Source: Lysobacter oculi
GTDB taxonomy: Bacteria; Pseudomonadota; Gammaproteobacteria; Xanthomonadales; Xanthomonadaceae
Direction: 5' to 3'
Length of the DNA: 64,000 bases
Assembly: GCF_003293695.1 (NCBI RefSeq)
Contig: NZ_CP029556.1
Coordinates: forward strand, 320,001 to 384,000
Shown here: in pieces, positions 35,361-47,546 of the stretch
Layout of the letters: every line of letters starts with the position of its first letter
Position numbering within the stretch: the stretch's first letter is position 1
Notes under the pieces: model-generated
Databases searched by the model: none
Seen by the model: only the letters and a program-made list of their open reading frames with translations
What the model was told of the DNA's origin: nothing
Made by a program: the position numbers and the translations under genes

Positions 35361-36254
35361 ATGACTGCGATTTCCGCCGGCGCGCGCTTCCGCGCTGCCC
35401 TCTCCGAAGAAACCCCGCTGCAGGTGATGGGCGCCATCACCGCCTACGCCGGCCTGATGGCCAAGCGCGTCGGCTACCGCGCGCTGTACCTGTCCGGCGG
35501 CGGCGTCGCGGCCAACTCGCTGGGCATACCCGACCTCGGCATCTCGACGATGGAAGACGTGCTGACCGACGCGCGCCGCATCGTCGATGCCACCGGCATG
35601 CCGCTGATGGTCGACATCGACACCGGCTGGGGCGGGGCGTTCAATATCGCGCGCACCATCCGCAACTTCGAGCGCATCGGCGTGGCCGCGGTGCATATGG
35701 AAGACCAGGTCGGGCAGAAGCGCTGCGGCCATCGCCCCGGCAAGGAAGTGGTGACCAAGGCGGAGATGGTCGATCGGGTGAAAGCCGCCGTCGACGCGAA
35801 GACCGACAGGGACTTCGTGCTGATGGCGCGTACCGATGCCGCGGCGGTGGAGGGCATCGATGGCGCGATCGAGCGCGCGGTGGCCTATGTCGAAGCCGGC
35901 GCCGACATGATCTTCCCCGAGGCGATGAAGACGCTGGACGACTACCGCCGCTTCAAGGCCGCGGTGAAGGTGCCGATCCTCGCCAACCTCACCGAATTCG
36001 GTTCGACCCCGTTCTTCACCACCGACGAACTGCGCGAAGCCGGCGTCGACATCGCGCTGTACTGCTGCGGCGCCTATCGCGCTATGAACAAGGCCGCGCT
36101 CGGTTTCTACGAGACCGTGCGCCGCGAAGGCACGCAGAAGAACACCATCGACCAGTTGCAGACCCGCGCGGAGCTGTACGACTTCCTCGGCTACCACGCC
36201 TACGAGGACAAGCTTGACGCGCTGTTTTCCGGCAAGACCGACGACACCCCATAA
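35361..36254 (+). CDS. prpB: 2-methylisocitrate lyase
   Basis: Last enzyme of the 2-methylcitrate cycle, splitting 2-methylisocitrate into pyruvate and succinate; 297 aa. The catalytic Cys122 is in [27 protein letters not shown] and [13 protein letters not shown] are family marks. ATG 35361 follows AAGGAG by 8 nt; the longer upstream frame overlaps rluA and is rejected. Next gene prpC is 13 nt away. Confidence 0.96.
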   Translation: MTAISAGARFRAALSEETPLQVMGAITAYAGLMAKRVGYRALYLSGGGVAANSLGIPDLGISTMEDVLTDARRIVDATGMPLMVDIDTGWGGAFNIARTIRNFERIGVAAVHMEDQVGQKRCGHRPGKEVVTKAEMVDRVKAAVDAKTDRDFVLMARTDAAAVEGIDGAIERAVAYVEAGADMIFPEAMKTLDDYRRFKAAVKVPILANLTEFGSTPFFTTDELREAGVDIALYCCGAYRAMNKAALGFYETVRREGTQKNTIDQLQTRAELYDFLGYHAYEDKLDALFSGKTDDTP

Positions 36255-36267
36255 CCAGGAGACGACG

Positions 36268-37422
36268 ATGAGCGAGAACACCGAAGCCGCGGCACCGAAG
36301 GTCAAGAAGTCCGTCGCGCTCTCCGGCACGCCCGCCGGCAACACCGCGCTGTGCACGGTCGGTCGCAGCGGCAACGACCTGCATTACCGCGGCTACGACA
36401 TCAAGGACCTGGCGACCCAGGCCACGTTCGAGGAAGTCGCGCACCTGCTGGTCCACGGCAGCCTGCCGACCGCCGCGCAGTTGAAGGCCTACAGGACCAA
36501 GCTGAAGCGCCTGCGTGGCCTACCCGCCATCGTCACCGATGCGCTGGAACTTGTGCCCGCCAACGCGCACCCCATGGACGTGATGCGTACCGGTTGCTCG
36601 GTGCTGGGCACAGTGCTGCCGGAGCGCGAAGGCCATCCCGCGTCCGAGGCGCGCGACATCGCCGACCGGCTGATCGCGAGCTTCGGTTCGATGCTGCTGT
36701 ACTGGTGGCACTTCACCCGCAATGGCCGCCGCATCGACGTCGAAACCGATGACGATTCCGTGGCCGCGCACTTCCTCCACCTGCTGCATGGCGAAGTGCC
36801 CAGCGAACTGCATGCCGACGCGCTCGACAAGTCGCTGATCCTCTACGCCGAGCACGAATTCAACGCCTCCACCTTCACCGCGCGTGTCATCGCCGGCACC
36901 GGTTCCGACATGTACTCGTGCATCACCGGTGCCATCGGCGCGCTGCGTGGCCCCAAGCATGGCGGCGCGAACGAAGTGGCGATGGACATCATCAGCCGCT
37001 ACGACAGCGCGGATGGCGCGGAGTCCGACATCAAGGCGCGGATGGAGAAGAAGGAAATCATCATCGGCTTCGGCCACCCGGTGTACACCATCGGCGATCC
37101 GCGCAATCCCATCATCAAGGATATCTCGCGTTCGCTCTGCGGCGAGGGCGGCAACCCGGTGCTGTTCGATGTCAGCGAGCGCATCGAGAACCTGATGATG
37201 GACACCAAGAAGATGTTCCCGAACCTCGACTGGTACAGCGCATCGGCGTATCACATGATGGGCGTGCCGACGCCGATGTTCACGCCGCTGTTCGTCATCG
37301 CGCGCACCACCGGCTGGTCGGCGCACGTCATCGAACAGCGCGAGGACGGCAAGATCATCCGCCCGAGCGCCAACTACACCGGGCCGGAAGACCGAGATTA
37401 CGTGGAGCTTGCCGCGCGCTGA
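36268..37422 (+). CDS. prpC: 2-methylcitrate synthase
   Basis: Condenses propionyl-CoA with oxaloacetate, 384 aa, citrate synthase family. Small-domain motifs [12 protein letters not shown] and [13 protein letters not shown] carry the catalytic histidines, and [21 protein letters not shown] holds the active-site region near the C-terminus. The length and the prpB neighbour point to PrpC rather than GltA. ATG 36268 follows CAGGAGA. Confidence 0.95.
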   Translation: MSENTEAAAPKVKKSVALSGTPAGNTALCTVGRSGNDLHYRGYDIKDLATQATFEEVAHLLVHGSLPTAAQLKAYRTKLKRLRGLPAIVTDALELVPANAHPMDVMRTGCSVLGTVLPEREGHPASEARDIADRLIASFGSMLLYWWHFTRNGRRIDVETDDDSVAAHFLHLLHGEVPSELHADALDKSLILYAEHEFNASTFTARVIAGTGSDMYSCITGAIGALRGPKHGGANEVAMDIISRYDSADGAESDIKARMEKKEIIIGFGHPVYTIGDPRNPIIKDISRSLCGEGGNPVLFDVSERIENLMMDTKKMFPNLDWYSASAYHMMGVPTPMFTPLFVIARTTGWSAHVIEQREDGKIIRPSANYTGPEDRDYVELAAR

Positions 37423-37432
37423 GGCGCGGTCG

Positions 37433-37909
37433 ATGGACTGGCTGATCCCGGGCGAGCTCTGGGGTGAGTACGGGCTGGTGGCGTTGGCCGCCGGCCTGGT
37501 CACCGCGCTGGTGGTGTTGATCCACTACGAAGGCGTGCATTGGCTGGCGATGCGCTACGTGACGCGCCCGGCGCGGCATGACCGGCGGGTGATGTTGCGC
37601 ATCATCTTCGTGCTGCTGGGCCTGCACGTGGCCGAAATCTGGTGCTACGGCGTGGCGTACTGGTTCCTGGTGCAGCTGCCGGACACCGGCTTCGTGCACG
37701 GCGAACACGACATGGACACCTTGTTCGACGCGATCTATCTCTCGGCCACCACCTACAGCACGCTCGGTTTCGGCGACCTGGCCCCGGTCGGGGCGATCCG
37801 CCTGCTGGCCGGGCTTGAATCGCTGACCGGCCTGCTGCTGATCACCTGGTCGGCGTCGTTCACCTATCTGGAGATGTCGCGCCTCTGGCGCCCGCGCGAG
37901 GAAGGTTGA
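37433..37909 (+). CDS. Small ion-channel domain membrane protein
   Basis: 158 aa with hydrophobic segments at about residues 10-35, 52-78 and 125-145. Between the last two lies DAIYLSATTYSTLGFGDLAP, a pore loop with a TLGFGD filter, as in the two-segment Ion_trans_2 family. Ion selectivity is not certain because the filter is not TVGYG. It begins 10 nt after prpC and so is probably in the prpBC operon; no known link to propionate metabolism. It converges with fadH. Confidence 0.75.
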   Translation: MDWLIPGELWGEYGLVALAAGLVTALVVLIHYEGVHWLAMRYVTRPARHDRRVMLRIIFVLLGLHVAEIWCYGVAYWFLVQLPDTGFVHGEHDMDTLFDAIYLSATTYSTLGFGDLAPVGAIRLLAGLESLTGLLLITWSASFTYLEMSRLWRPREEG

Positions 37910-37932
37910 GCCCGGTCCCGCGCAGCCTGCAA

Positions 37933-40116
<2,184 letters not shown>

Positions 40117-40118
40117 TC

Positions 40119-42748
40119 ATGAACACCGCACACCGGAAGCCGCTCCCCGGCACCGCCCTTGAATGGTTCGATGCCCGTGAGGCGGTCGATGCGATCAAGC
40201 GAGGCGCTTACGCGGGCCTGCCGTACTCAAGCCGCGTGTTCGCCGAGAACATCGTGCGCAAGGCCGATCCGCAGATGCGCGACGCCTACCTGACGCAGCT
40301 GATCGAACGCAGGCGCGAACTCGACTTCCCGTGGTTCCCTGCGCGGGTGGTCTGCCACGACATCCTCGGCCAGACCGCGCTGGTGGACCTGGCCGGCCTG
40401 CGCGATGCGATTGCCGAGCAGGGCGGCGACCCGGCGCAGGTGAACCCGGTGGTGCCGGTGCAGCTGATCGTGGACCACTCGCTGGCGGTGGAGGTGGATG
40501 GCACGCACCGCGATGCCTTCGCGCGCAACCGCGCCATCGAGGACCGCCGCAACGACGATCGCTTCCATTTCATCGAATGGACGCGCCACGCCTTCGAGAA
40601 CATGGACGTGGTGCCGCCGGGCAACGGGATCATGCACCAGATCAACTTGGAGCGGATGTCGCCGGTGATCGGTGTGCTTGATGATGTCGCCTATCCCGAC
40701 ACCTGCGTCGGCACCGATTCGCACACGCCGCACGTGGATGCACTCGGCGTGATCGCGGTCGGCGTCGGTGGCCTGGAAGCCGAGAACGTGATGCTGGGGC
40801 GTGCATCGTGGATGCGCCTGCCGGACATCGTCGGCGTTGAACTCACGGGCAAGCCGCGCGAAGGCATCACCGCGACAGATATCGTGCTCTCGCTCACCGC
40901 GTTCCTGCGCAAGGAGCGCGTGGTCGGTGGCTTCCTCGAATTCTTCGGCGAAGGCGCATCGGCATTGACGGTCGGTGACCGCGCGACGATTTCCAACATG
41001 GCGCCCGAATACGGCGCGACCGCCGCGATGTTCTACATCGACCAGAACACGCTGGACTACCTGCGCCTGACCGGGCGCGGCGATGCGCAGGTCGCGCTGG
41101 TCGAAACCTACGCGAAGACCGCGGGCCTGTGGGCCGACGCGCTCGCGACTGCCGAATACGAACGCGTGCTGACGTTCGACCTGTCCGGCGTCGAGCGCAC
41201 GATGGCCGGTCCGTCGAATCCGCACGCGAAATTGCCGGTGGAAGAGCTGGCATCGCGCGGCATCGCCGATGAAGCGAAACTCGCGGCAGGACACGCACAG
41301 CAGGCCGAAGGCCTGATGCCGGATGGCGCGGTGATCATCGCCGCGATCACCTCGTGCACCAACACGTCGAATCCCCGCGCAACGTCATCGCCGCCGGTCT
41401 GCTCGCGCGCAACGCGAATGCGAAGGGACTGCTTCGCAAGCCGTGGGTGAAGTCGTCACTCGCGCCGGGTTCGAAGGCCGTGCAGCTGTATCTGGAAGAA
41501 GCCGGATTGAAGTCGGAGCTGGAACAACTCGGCTTCGGCATCGTCGCCTTCGCCTGCACCACCTGCAACGGCATGAGCGGCGCGCTGGATCCGGCGATCC
41601 AGAAGGAGATCATCGACCGCGATCTGTACGCGACCGCTGTGTTGTCCGGAAATCGCAACTTCGACGGCCGCATCCATCCGTACGCGAAGCAGGCGTTCCT
41701 CGCATCGCCGCCGTTGGTGGTCGCGTACGCGATTGCCGGCACGGTGCGCTTCGACATCGAGAAGGATGCGCTTGGCACCGATGCGGATGGCAACGCCGTG
41801 TACCTGAAAGATATCTGGCCGAGCGACGCCGAGATCGACGCGCTGGTGAAGCAGGCGGTGAAGCCGGAACATTTCACCGCCGTCTACGACCCGATGTTCG
41901 ACCGCAGCGGCAGCACGCGCCTGAAGGTGTCGCCGTTGTACGACTGGCGCGAGATGTCCACGTACATCCGCCGCCCGCCGTATTGGGAAGGCGCGCTGGC
42001 CAAGCCGCGTGGCCTCACTGGTTTGCGTCCGCTCGCGGTGCTGGGCGACAACATCACCACCGATCATCTCTCGCCGTCGAACGCGATCATGGGCGACAGC
42101 GCGGCCGGCGAATACCTGTTCAAGATGGCCGTGGCCGAAGAGGACTTCAATTCGTACGCGACGCATCGCGGCGATCACCTCACCGCACAACGCGCCACCT
42201 TCGCCAACCCGAAGCTGTTCAACGAAATGGTGTGCAACGACGATGGCAGCGTGCGGCAGGGATCACTCGCACGCGTCGAGCCGGAAGGCGACACCATGCG
42301 CATGTGGGAAGCGATCGAAACCTATATGCAGCGCGACCAGCCGTTGATCATCATCGCCGGCGCGGATTACGGGCAAGGTTCGTCGCGCGACTGGGCGGCG
42401 AAGGGCGTGCGACTCGCGGGCGTGGAAGCGATCGTGGCGGAAGGCTTCGAGCGCATCCATCGCACGAATTTGATCGGCATGGGCGTGCTGCCGCTGGAAT
42501 TCATGCCGGGCGAGACGCGCAAGACCTACGGCATTGATGGCACCGAGACGTTCGACGTGCGCGGCATCATCGCGGCGGGCGCGAAGTTGATGGTGCTGAT
42601 GCATCGCAGGAACGGCGAGGCGGTGCAGATTCCGGTGCTGTGCCGCCTCGACAGTGATGAAGATGTTTCGGTATACGAAGCGGGTGGCGTGCTGCAGCGG
42701 TTTGCGCAGGACTTCCTGGCGGCCGCGCCGAAAGCCATCGCTCCGTGA
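40119..42748 (+). pseudogene. acnD: 2-methylaconitate-forming aconitase AcnD, frameshifted
   Basis: Fe-S dehydratase turning 2-methylcitrate into 2-methyl-trans-aconitate, paired with PrpF. The frame from ATG 40119 runs to SCTNTSNPR, then the reading continues in another frame as NVIAAGLLARNA at about 41381. At 41376-41380 the sequence is CGCGC where CGC is expected. Removing one GC dinucleotide gives a continuous 875-aa protein of family length. The shift separates one cluster ligand (SCTNTSN) from the other two (CTTCNG), so the protein would be inactive as sequenced. A sequencing error is quite possible. Both halves are otherwise well kept. Confidence 0.85.
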
Positions 42749-43320
42749 GCAAGCCGCGGCTGTTCTTCGCCGCGTTGCCATCGCCATCTGTCGTGGCGGC
42801 GATGCAGGCCGTGGTCCATGCGCACAAGCTGGACCTGCGCCTCGGGCGTGACCTGTTTGCGCCGGAGAACTGGCATCAATCGTTGTCCGAGCGCATCTTC
42901 GATCCATCCGATGCAGACATCGAATCCCTGATGACGGTGGGCGATGCGATTCGCGCCCACGCCTGCACGTTGTCGTTCAACCGCATCGATTCGCAGCTGA
43001 CCCAGGCCGGCAAGATCCAATGGACGTTGCGCGCACGCGGCAAGCCCAAGGCCTTCGAGGACCTGAAAGCCGTCGTGCAGGCGGCGTTGAAGCAAGCCGG
43101 ACACCCCGACATCGCGACCGGCGTGACCCCGCATGTGACCTTGAGCTATGGCGCGCCGGAGATGCTGGAGAAGATCGATGTGTCGCCGGCCATCGACTGG
43201 ACGCTCGATGAAATCATGCTGGTGATCGGCGCTGGCCAGCCTTACCGCTACGAGGTCATCGGGCGCTGGCCGCTGCTGCCGGAAATCGATCCCCCGCAGC
43301 AGCAGTTCGGCATGTTCTGA
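42745..43320 (+). CDS. 2'-5' RNA ligase / cyclic phosphodiesterase family protein
   Basis: 191-aa member of the 2H phosphoesterase superfamily (LigT/ThpR type). The second motif is HVTL in TPHVTLSYG. The first appears as HQSL in ENWHQSLSER, fitting the H-x-T/S-x pattern. MSKPRLFFAALPSPSVVAAM is the usual N-terminus. The start is GTG 42745, overlapping the acnD stop by 4 nt (GTGA), so translation is coupled to acnD. Substrate unknown; E. coli ThpR acts on RNA 2',3'-cyclic phosphate ends. Confidence 0.85.
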   Translation: MSKPRLFFAALPSPSVVAAMQAVVHAHKLDLRLGRDLFAPENWHQSLSERIFDPSDADIESLMTVGDAIRAHACTLSFNRIDSQLTQAGKIQWTLRARGKPKAFEDLKAVVQAALKQAGHPDIATGVTPHVTLSYGAPEMLEKIDVSPAIDWTLDEIMLVIGAGQPYRYEVIGRWPLLPEIDPPQQQFGMF

Positions 43321-43386
43321 GTGCGCCCGCAGCGCCGCACCCACGCACGCACACACGCCGTAACCACCCTCCAACAGGCCGATCCG

Positions 43387-44577
43387 ATGAAAAATGCCCC
43401 GCAACTCCGCATCCCCGCCACCTACATGCGCGGCGGCACCAGCAAGGGCGTGTTCTTCCGCCTGGAAGACCTGCCGGAATTCGCGCGTGCATCGGGCCCG
43501 GCGCGCGATGCGTTGCTGATGCGGGTGATCGGCAGTCCCGACCCCTACGGCAAGCACACCGATGGCATGGGTGGCGCCACCTCCAGCACCAGCAAGGTGG
43601 TGATCATCGCGCGCTCGTCCGAGCCCGATCACGATGTCGACTACCTCTACGGCCAGGTGCCGCTCGACCAGCCCTTCATCGACTGGAGCGGCAACTGCGG
43701 CAACCTGTCGTCGGCGGTGGGTCCGTTCGCGATCGCCAACGGTTTCATCGATGCCGCGCGTTTCGCCGAAGACGGCCTCTGCACCGTGCGCATCTGGCAG
43801 GCCAACATCGGCAAGACCATCGTCGCCCACGTGCCGGTGACCGGCGGCCAAGTGCAGGAAACCGGCGATTTCGAACTGGACGGCGTGACCTTCCCGGCGG
43901 CGGAGATCCAGCTGGAGTTCCTCGATCCTTCCGATGAAGGCGAGGACGGCGGGGCGATGTTCCCGACCGGGCATCTGGTCGAGGACCTTGAAGTCCCCGG
44001 CCACGGCAGCTTCCGCGCCACGCTGATCAATGCCGGCGTGCCGACCGTGTTCGTCGATGCCGCCGCGCTCGGCTACGACGGCACCGAACTGCAGGGCGCC
44101 ATCAACGAGGACAAGCCGGCACTCGCCCGGCTCGAGGCCATCCGCGCGCAGGCCGCGTTGCGCATGGGGTTGGTCGATGACGTGGCGAAGGCCGCGCAGC
44201 GCCCGCTGACGCCGAAGGTGGCCTTTGTCGCGCCGGCCCGGGATTACCTCTCCTCCAGCGGCGCGGCGGTGAAGGCGGGCGACATCGACCTGAATGTCCG
44301 CGCCATCTCCATGGGCAAGATGCACCACGCGATGATGGGCACGGCGTCGGTCGCCATCGCCTCGGCGGCTGCGGTGCCCGGCACGCTGGTGAACGAAGCG
44401 GCCGGCGGCGGCACCCGCGACGTGGTCCGCTTCGGCCACCCTTCCGGCACCTTGCGGGTCGGTGCCGCGGCGGAGCAGGTCGATGGGCAGTGGGTGGTCC
44501 GCAAGGCGGTGATGAGCCGCAGCGCCCGTGTGTTGATGGAAGGTACGGTCCGGGTGCCGGACCCGCAGGACGCTTGA
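43387..44577 (+). CDS. prpF: 2-methylaconitate cis-trans isomerase PrpF
   Basis: Isomerises the AcnD product so that an ordinary aconitase can hydrate it, 396 aa, DAP-epimerase-like fold. Signature blocks are PATYMRGGTSKGVFF, GMGGATSSTSKV, WSGNCGNLSSAVGPFAI and MGKMHHAMMGTASV. ATG 43387 matches the family N-terminus; frame upstream to 43321 is low-complexity. It follows the RNA ligase-like gene by 66 nt and ends at a bidirectional terminator. Confidence 0.95.
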   Translation: MKNAPQLRIPATYMRGGTSKGVFFRLEDLPEFARASGPARDALLMRVIGSPDPYGKHTDGMGGATSSTSKVVIIARSSEPDHDVDYLYGQVPLDQPFIDWSGNCGNLSSAVGPFAIANGFIDAARFAEDGLCTVRIWQANIGKTIVAHVPVTGGQVQETGDFELDGVTFPAAEIQLEFLDPSDEGEDGGAMFPTGHLVEDLEVPGHGSFRATLINAGVPTVFVDAAALGYDGTELQGAINEDKPALARLEAIRAQAALRMGLVDDVAKAAQRPLTPKVAFVAPARDYLSSSGAAVKAGDIDLNVRAISMGKMHHAMMGTASVAIASAAAVPGTLVNEAAGGGTRDVVRFGHPSGTLRVGAAAEQVDGQWVVRKAVMSRSARVLMEGTVRVPDPQDA

Positions 44578-44599
44578 TGCCGGCAGCCACCGGAAACGG

Positions 44600-44624
44600 A
44601 AAACCCCGCCGAGGCGGGGTTTTT
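44600..44624. terminator. Bidirectional intrinsic terminator between prpF and GST
   Basis: CCCCGC (44604-44609) and GCGGGG (44614-44619) around CGAG, with AAAA before and TTTTT after. It can stop both prpF and the converging minus-strand gene. Confidence 0.88.
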
Positions 44625-44649
44625 GTTGGGCGATGCGACGAAGCGGGGC

Positions 44650-45264
44650 TTACATCAAGCCTTCGGCCTTCAGCGCCGCCTGCACGCCCGGATCGGCGGA
44701 CATGCGCTGGTGGAAGGCAGCCAGATGGTCGAGGCCGGTCAGGTCGATGCCGAGCTTCTTCGCCCATCCCATCGTCACATATAGATAAGGGTCGGCAAAG
44801 CTGCGGAAGCCGGCCAGCCAGCCGCCGGCCTCGCCCAGCCGCTTGTCCGCGGTCTCGAAATGCTTGCGGACGCGCTTGGCGGCCAGTTCCTTGACCGTGT
44901 CGTAGTTGTCGGCGCCGGACATGAACAGCCCGGGCGCGAACAGCGGCAGGAAGGACGGGTGCAGGTCGGAGTTGCAGAAGGCCAGCCAGCGGGTCGCCTC
45001 GGCGCGCTGGCGCGGGCTGTTGTCACCGGCGAGCCCGGCATCCGGATAGCTGTCGGCGATGTAGCCCATGATCGCCGCGTTCTGGGTCAGCACGAAGTCG
45101 CCATCGACGATGACCGGCACCGAACCGGCCGGGTTCAGGGCCAGGAAGCCGGGCTCCTTGATCTGCGTGGCCGTGACCACTTCGACCTCGAACGGCTGGC
45201 CGGTCCACTGCAGGGCGATGTGGTCGGCGGTCGAGCAGGCACCGGGCTTGGAATAGAGCTTCAT
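44650..45264 (-). CDS. Glutathione S-transferase, beta class
   Basis: 204-aa cytosolic glutathione transferase. The N-terminal thioredoxin-fold starts MKLYSKPGACSTADHIAL with Cys10 at the place of the beta-class cysteine, and has GSVPVIVDGDFVLTQNAAIM, the glutathione-binding segment. The C-terminal helical domain is complete. Monocistronic on the minus strand. The true substrate cannot be read from sequence. Confidence 0.9.
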   Translation of the reverse strand: MKLYSKPGACSTADHIALQWTGQPFEVEVVTATQIKEPGFLALNPAGSVPVIVDGDFVLTQNAAIMGYIADSYPDAGLAGDNSPRQRAEATRWLAFCNSDLHPSFLPLFAPGLFMSGADNYDTVKELAAKRVRKHFETADKRLGEAGGWLAGFRSFADPYLYVTMGWAKKLGIDLTGLDHLAAFHQRMSADPGVQAALKAEGLM

Positions 45265-45360
45265 GGCGACTCCGGGATAAGGGGAATCGCCATGATGGGG
45301 GCGCCGGCGCTAAAAACCCATGACGTGAGCGGCAAACGCTCCGTTGCGTGGGTGGCTCGA

Positions 45361-45819
45361 TCAGCCGCGCTTGGCGCGCAGCGGCTGCACCTTCAGGAAG
45401 GTGTGATCGCCGATGGTGGCGACCTGATAGGCGTTGCGCCAGCTCGGGCTGGCGATGTCGTGCGCCATGAAGTGGCTGGCGCCCGGCACGATTTCCTTGC
45501 GCTGGCCGTCCGGCAACGCCCAGTTGCGCTCGGACTCGATGGCGATGGTGACCGCCTGCGCCCAGGCCTCGGTGTTGCTGAGGCGGGTCTGCGGCGAGAC
45601 CAGGGTCGGTGCGAACTGCTTGCGGGCGGTGACCACCTTGCACATGGAATCGCCCCACAGGCCGCTGTCCTCGCGGCGCAGCGCCACTTCGGCGACGGCC
45701 TGCTGGCCACGCACCGACTGGTCACGGGCCTCCAGATACAGCGTGGCCGACAGGCACAGGGAATCCGCGGCCTGCGGCGGAAGAATCGAGGCAAGCCAAA
45801 GGATCCAGGCAAGCTTCAT
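45361..45819 (-). CDS. SleB-type cell wall hydrolase, exported
   Basis: 152-aa protein with a short signal peptide (MKLAWILWLASILPPQAADS) and a Hydrolase_2/SleB domain. The signature LYLEARDQSVRGQQAVAEVALRR includes the presumed catalytic glutamate. HTFLKV near the end completes the domain. The start is ATG at 45819, with AAGGAG 7 nt upstream; the longer frame to 45936 lacks both. Probably a periplasmic muramidase acting in wall turnover. Divergent from ompA. Confidence 0.85.
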   Translation of the reverse strand: MKLAWILWLASILPPQAADSLCLSATLYLEARDQSVRGQQAVAEVALRREDSGLWGDSMCKVVTARKQFAPTLVSPQTRLSNTEAWAQAVTIAIESERNWALPDGQRKEIVPGASHFMAHDIASPSWRNAYQVATIGDHTFLKVQPLRAKRG

Positions 45820-46116
45820 CGTCGTACTCCTTGCTCGTTGCGTCGAAGCGCGGCTGCTTCCGGTCATCCGGGAGCGGCATTGCTTCGACATGGCGTCAGG
45901 GGAGGGCGGCGGCTCTATGGCACACCTTCTGCCCAAGGCGGAGGATCCGCCGGGTGCCGCTCAATCAATGTGAATGGCGGCTTGGTGAAAGTGGGCGCAC
46001 GGTACGAACGCGAGTCCTAACCCCAGCTGAATGGGGATTTACATTTCCAGGCCCGGTTTGTGGTGGGGATGTGGAAGGCGCGCCAGCCGGATCCCGATAA
46101 TAGGTTGAAGAATGAG

Positions 46117-46155
46117 AAGCCGATATTCAGGCTAGAATCAAAGCCGGTATTCCAG
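46117..46155 (+). repeat. Imperfect direct repeat flanking a TAGAAT box
   Basis: AAGCCGATATTCAG (46117-46130) and AAGCCGGTATTCCAG (46141-46155) are 24 nt apart, with TAGAAT (46133-46138) between them. Two copies at about two helical turns suggest a regulator site, but nothing identifies the regulator. Confidence 0.4.
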
Positions 46156-46229
46156 CCGGTTATCCATGCCTGGCGAAATATCCCTACATACGCTTTTCCC
46201 GCTACTCGACCCGCAGCTGAACAAAGGGC

Positions 46230-46256
46230 TTGTCAAGGGAACTGTTATGCTATTGT
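46230..46256 (+). promoter_or_regulatory. Candidate ompA promoter
   Basis: TTGTCA (46230-46235) is a good -35. Downstream are TATTGT (46251-46256, spacer 15) and an extended -10, TGT-TATGCT (46243-46251). One of these -10 boxes probably works; the leader to ompA would be about 120 nt. Confidence 0.35.
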
Positions 46257-46381
46257 TAACGCGGCTTTCACATGCGCAACCGTAGGCTTCATCGCGGTGA
46301 CGAGCAGCTGGCCGTCATGACCAGAGATTCCGTTTCATCGTTTTACCTACCCTGTTTGACCTTTTGATCAAGGAGCTCGAC

Positions 46382-47491
46382 ATGAACAAGAAACTCCTCT
46401 GCGCCGCGTTGTTGTGCGGCATGGGTGTTGCACATTCCGCAGTCGCCCAGGAGTTTGACGACCGCTGGTACGTCTCCGCCTCCACCGGCGTTAACTTCCA
46501 GGACAACGACCGCGGTACTGAAGACGCCATCTTCGGCACGCTGGGCTTCGGCAAGTTCTGGACCCCGAACTGGTCGGTGGATCTGGAGCTGAACTACCAG
46601 AACCCGGACAAGTCGGCCAACCCGAACCTGTGGTGGAGCCAGTACGGCGCTTCGGTTGATGCGCGTTACCACTTCCGCAATGCGGATCGCAAGTGGTGGC
46701 CGTACCTGCTGTTCGGTGTCGGCATGCAGCGTCACGAGGAAGAGTTCGCCGCCATCTGCGGTCCGGCTTCGGGTATCCCGATGCAGGCTTCCTGCCCGGC
46801 CCAGCATGAAGACAACAACGTCGCCGCCAAGGTCGGTGTGGGTCTGCAGGCTGACTTCGGTCGCGTCGACCTCCGCACCGAGCTGGCTGCCCGCGCCGAT
46901 TTCGACGAAATCCAGGCCCGTCCGGCTGCCGCCCAGGAAGACAAGTTCATCGACATGCTGGCTTCGGTCGGCCTGACCGTGGCGCTTGGCCCGGAGCCGA
47001 TGGCCCCGGTCGCCCCGCCGCCGGCCACCCCGAACTGCGCCGACATGGACAGCGACGGTGACGGTGTCAACGACTGCAACGACAAGTGCCCGGGTTCGCA
47101 GGCTGGCCAGACCATCGGTCCGGACGGCTGCCCGGTTCCGGTGACCTTCGATCTGAAGGGCGTCAACTTCGACTTCGACAAGTCCAAGCTGCGTCCGGAC
47201 GCGATCGCCATCCTGAACGAAGGCATCGAGATCCTGAAGCGTTACCCCGACATCCGCGCTGAAGTGGCCGGTCACACCGACCTCTGCGGTTCCGATGCCT
47301 ACAACCAGGCCCTGTCCGAGCGTCGCGCCCGCGCCGTGTACGACTACCTGACCTCGAACGGCATTGACGCCGGTCGTCTGTCGGGCCCGGTCGGCTACGG
47401 CGAGAGCCGTCCGCTGGAGAACACCCCGCAGACGCTGCCGGATTGCAAGAACGAGCGCAACCGTCGCACCGAGCTGAACGTCCAGAACTGA
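46382..47491 (+). CDS. OmpA-family outer membrane protein
   Basis: 369-aa outer-membrane protein. Residues 1-23 are a signal peptide ending AVAQ. Residues 24-205 form the beta-barrel part (WYVSASTGVNFQDNDRG, WWPYLLFGVGMQ). A proline-rich hinge and a thrombospondin type 3-like calcium motif (MDSDGDGVNDCNDKCPG) follow. The OmpA peptidoglycan-binding domain closes the protein (VNFDFDKSKLRPDAIAIL, AGHTDLCGSDAYNQALSERRA). ATG 46382 with AAGGAG 6 nt upstream is chosen over the in-frame 46364. Overall like OprF/OmpA porins. Confidence 0.93.
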   Translation: MNKKLLCAALLCGMGVAHSAVAQEFDDRWYVSASTGVNFQDNDRGTEDAIFGTLGFGKFWTPNWSVDLELNYQNPDKSANPNLWWSQYGASVDARYHFRNADRKWWPYLLFGVGMQRHEEEFAAICGPASGIPMQASCPAQHEDNNVAAKVGVGLQADFGRVDLRTELAARADFDEIQARPAAAQEDKFIDMLASVGLTVALGPEPMAPVAPPPATPNCADMDSDGDGVNDCNDKCPGSQAGQTIGPDGCPVPVTFDLKGVNFDFDKSKLRPDAIAILNEGIEILKRYPDIRAEVAGHTDLCGSDAYNQALSERRARAVYDYLTSNGIDAGRLSGPVGYGESRPLENTPQTLPDCKNERNRRTELNVQN

Positions 47492-47514
47492 TCTGGCGCA
47501 CAGCAGCAAGACAA

Positions 47515-47546
47515 AGAAACCCGGCTTCGGCCGGGTTTCTTTTTTT
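47515..47546 (+). terminator. Strong intrinsic terminator after ompA-family gene
   Basis: AGAAACCCGGC (47515-47525) pairs fully with GCCGGGTTTCT (47530-47540) around a TTCG tetraloop, followed by six more T. One of the strongest terminators in the window. Confidence 0.95.

Larger units (their letters stand above)
45820..46381. other. 562-nt intergenic region, comparatively AT-rich, upstream of ompA
   Basis: No convincing gene. Visible elements are TAGAAT (46133-46138), an imperfect direct repeat around it, and TTGTCA (46230-46235) followed by TATGCT/TATTGT near 46246-46256. Base composition is visibly lower in GC than the flanking genes, as often seen upstream of strongly expressed outer-membrane protein genes. 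Confidence 0.6.

Noticed and set aside
45831..46320. Two short overlapping + strand frames upstream of ompA
   Set aside because: No ribosome-binding site or recognisable composition, and they partly lie opposite the SleB gene start. I treat the region as regulatory.
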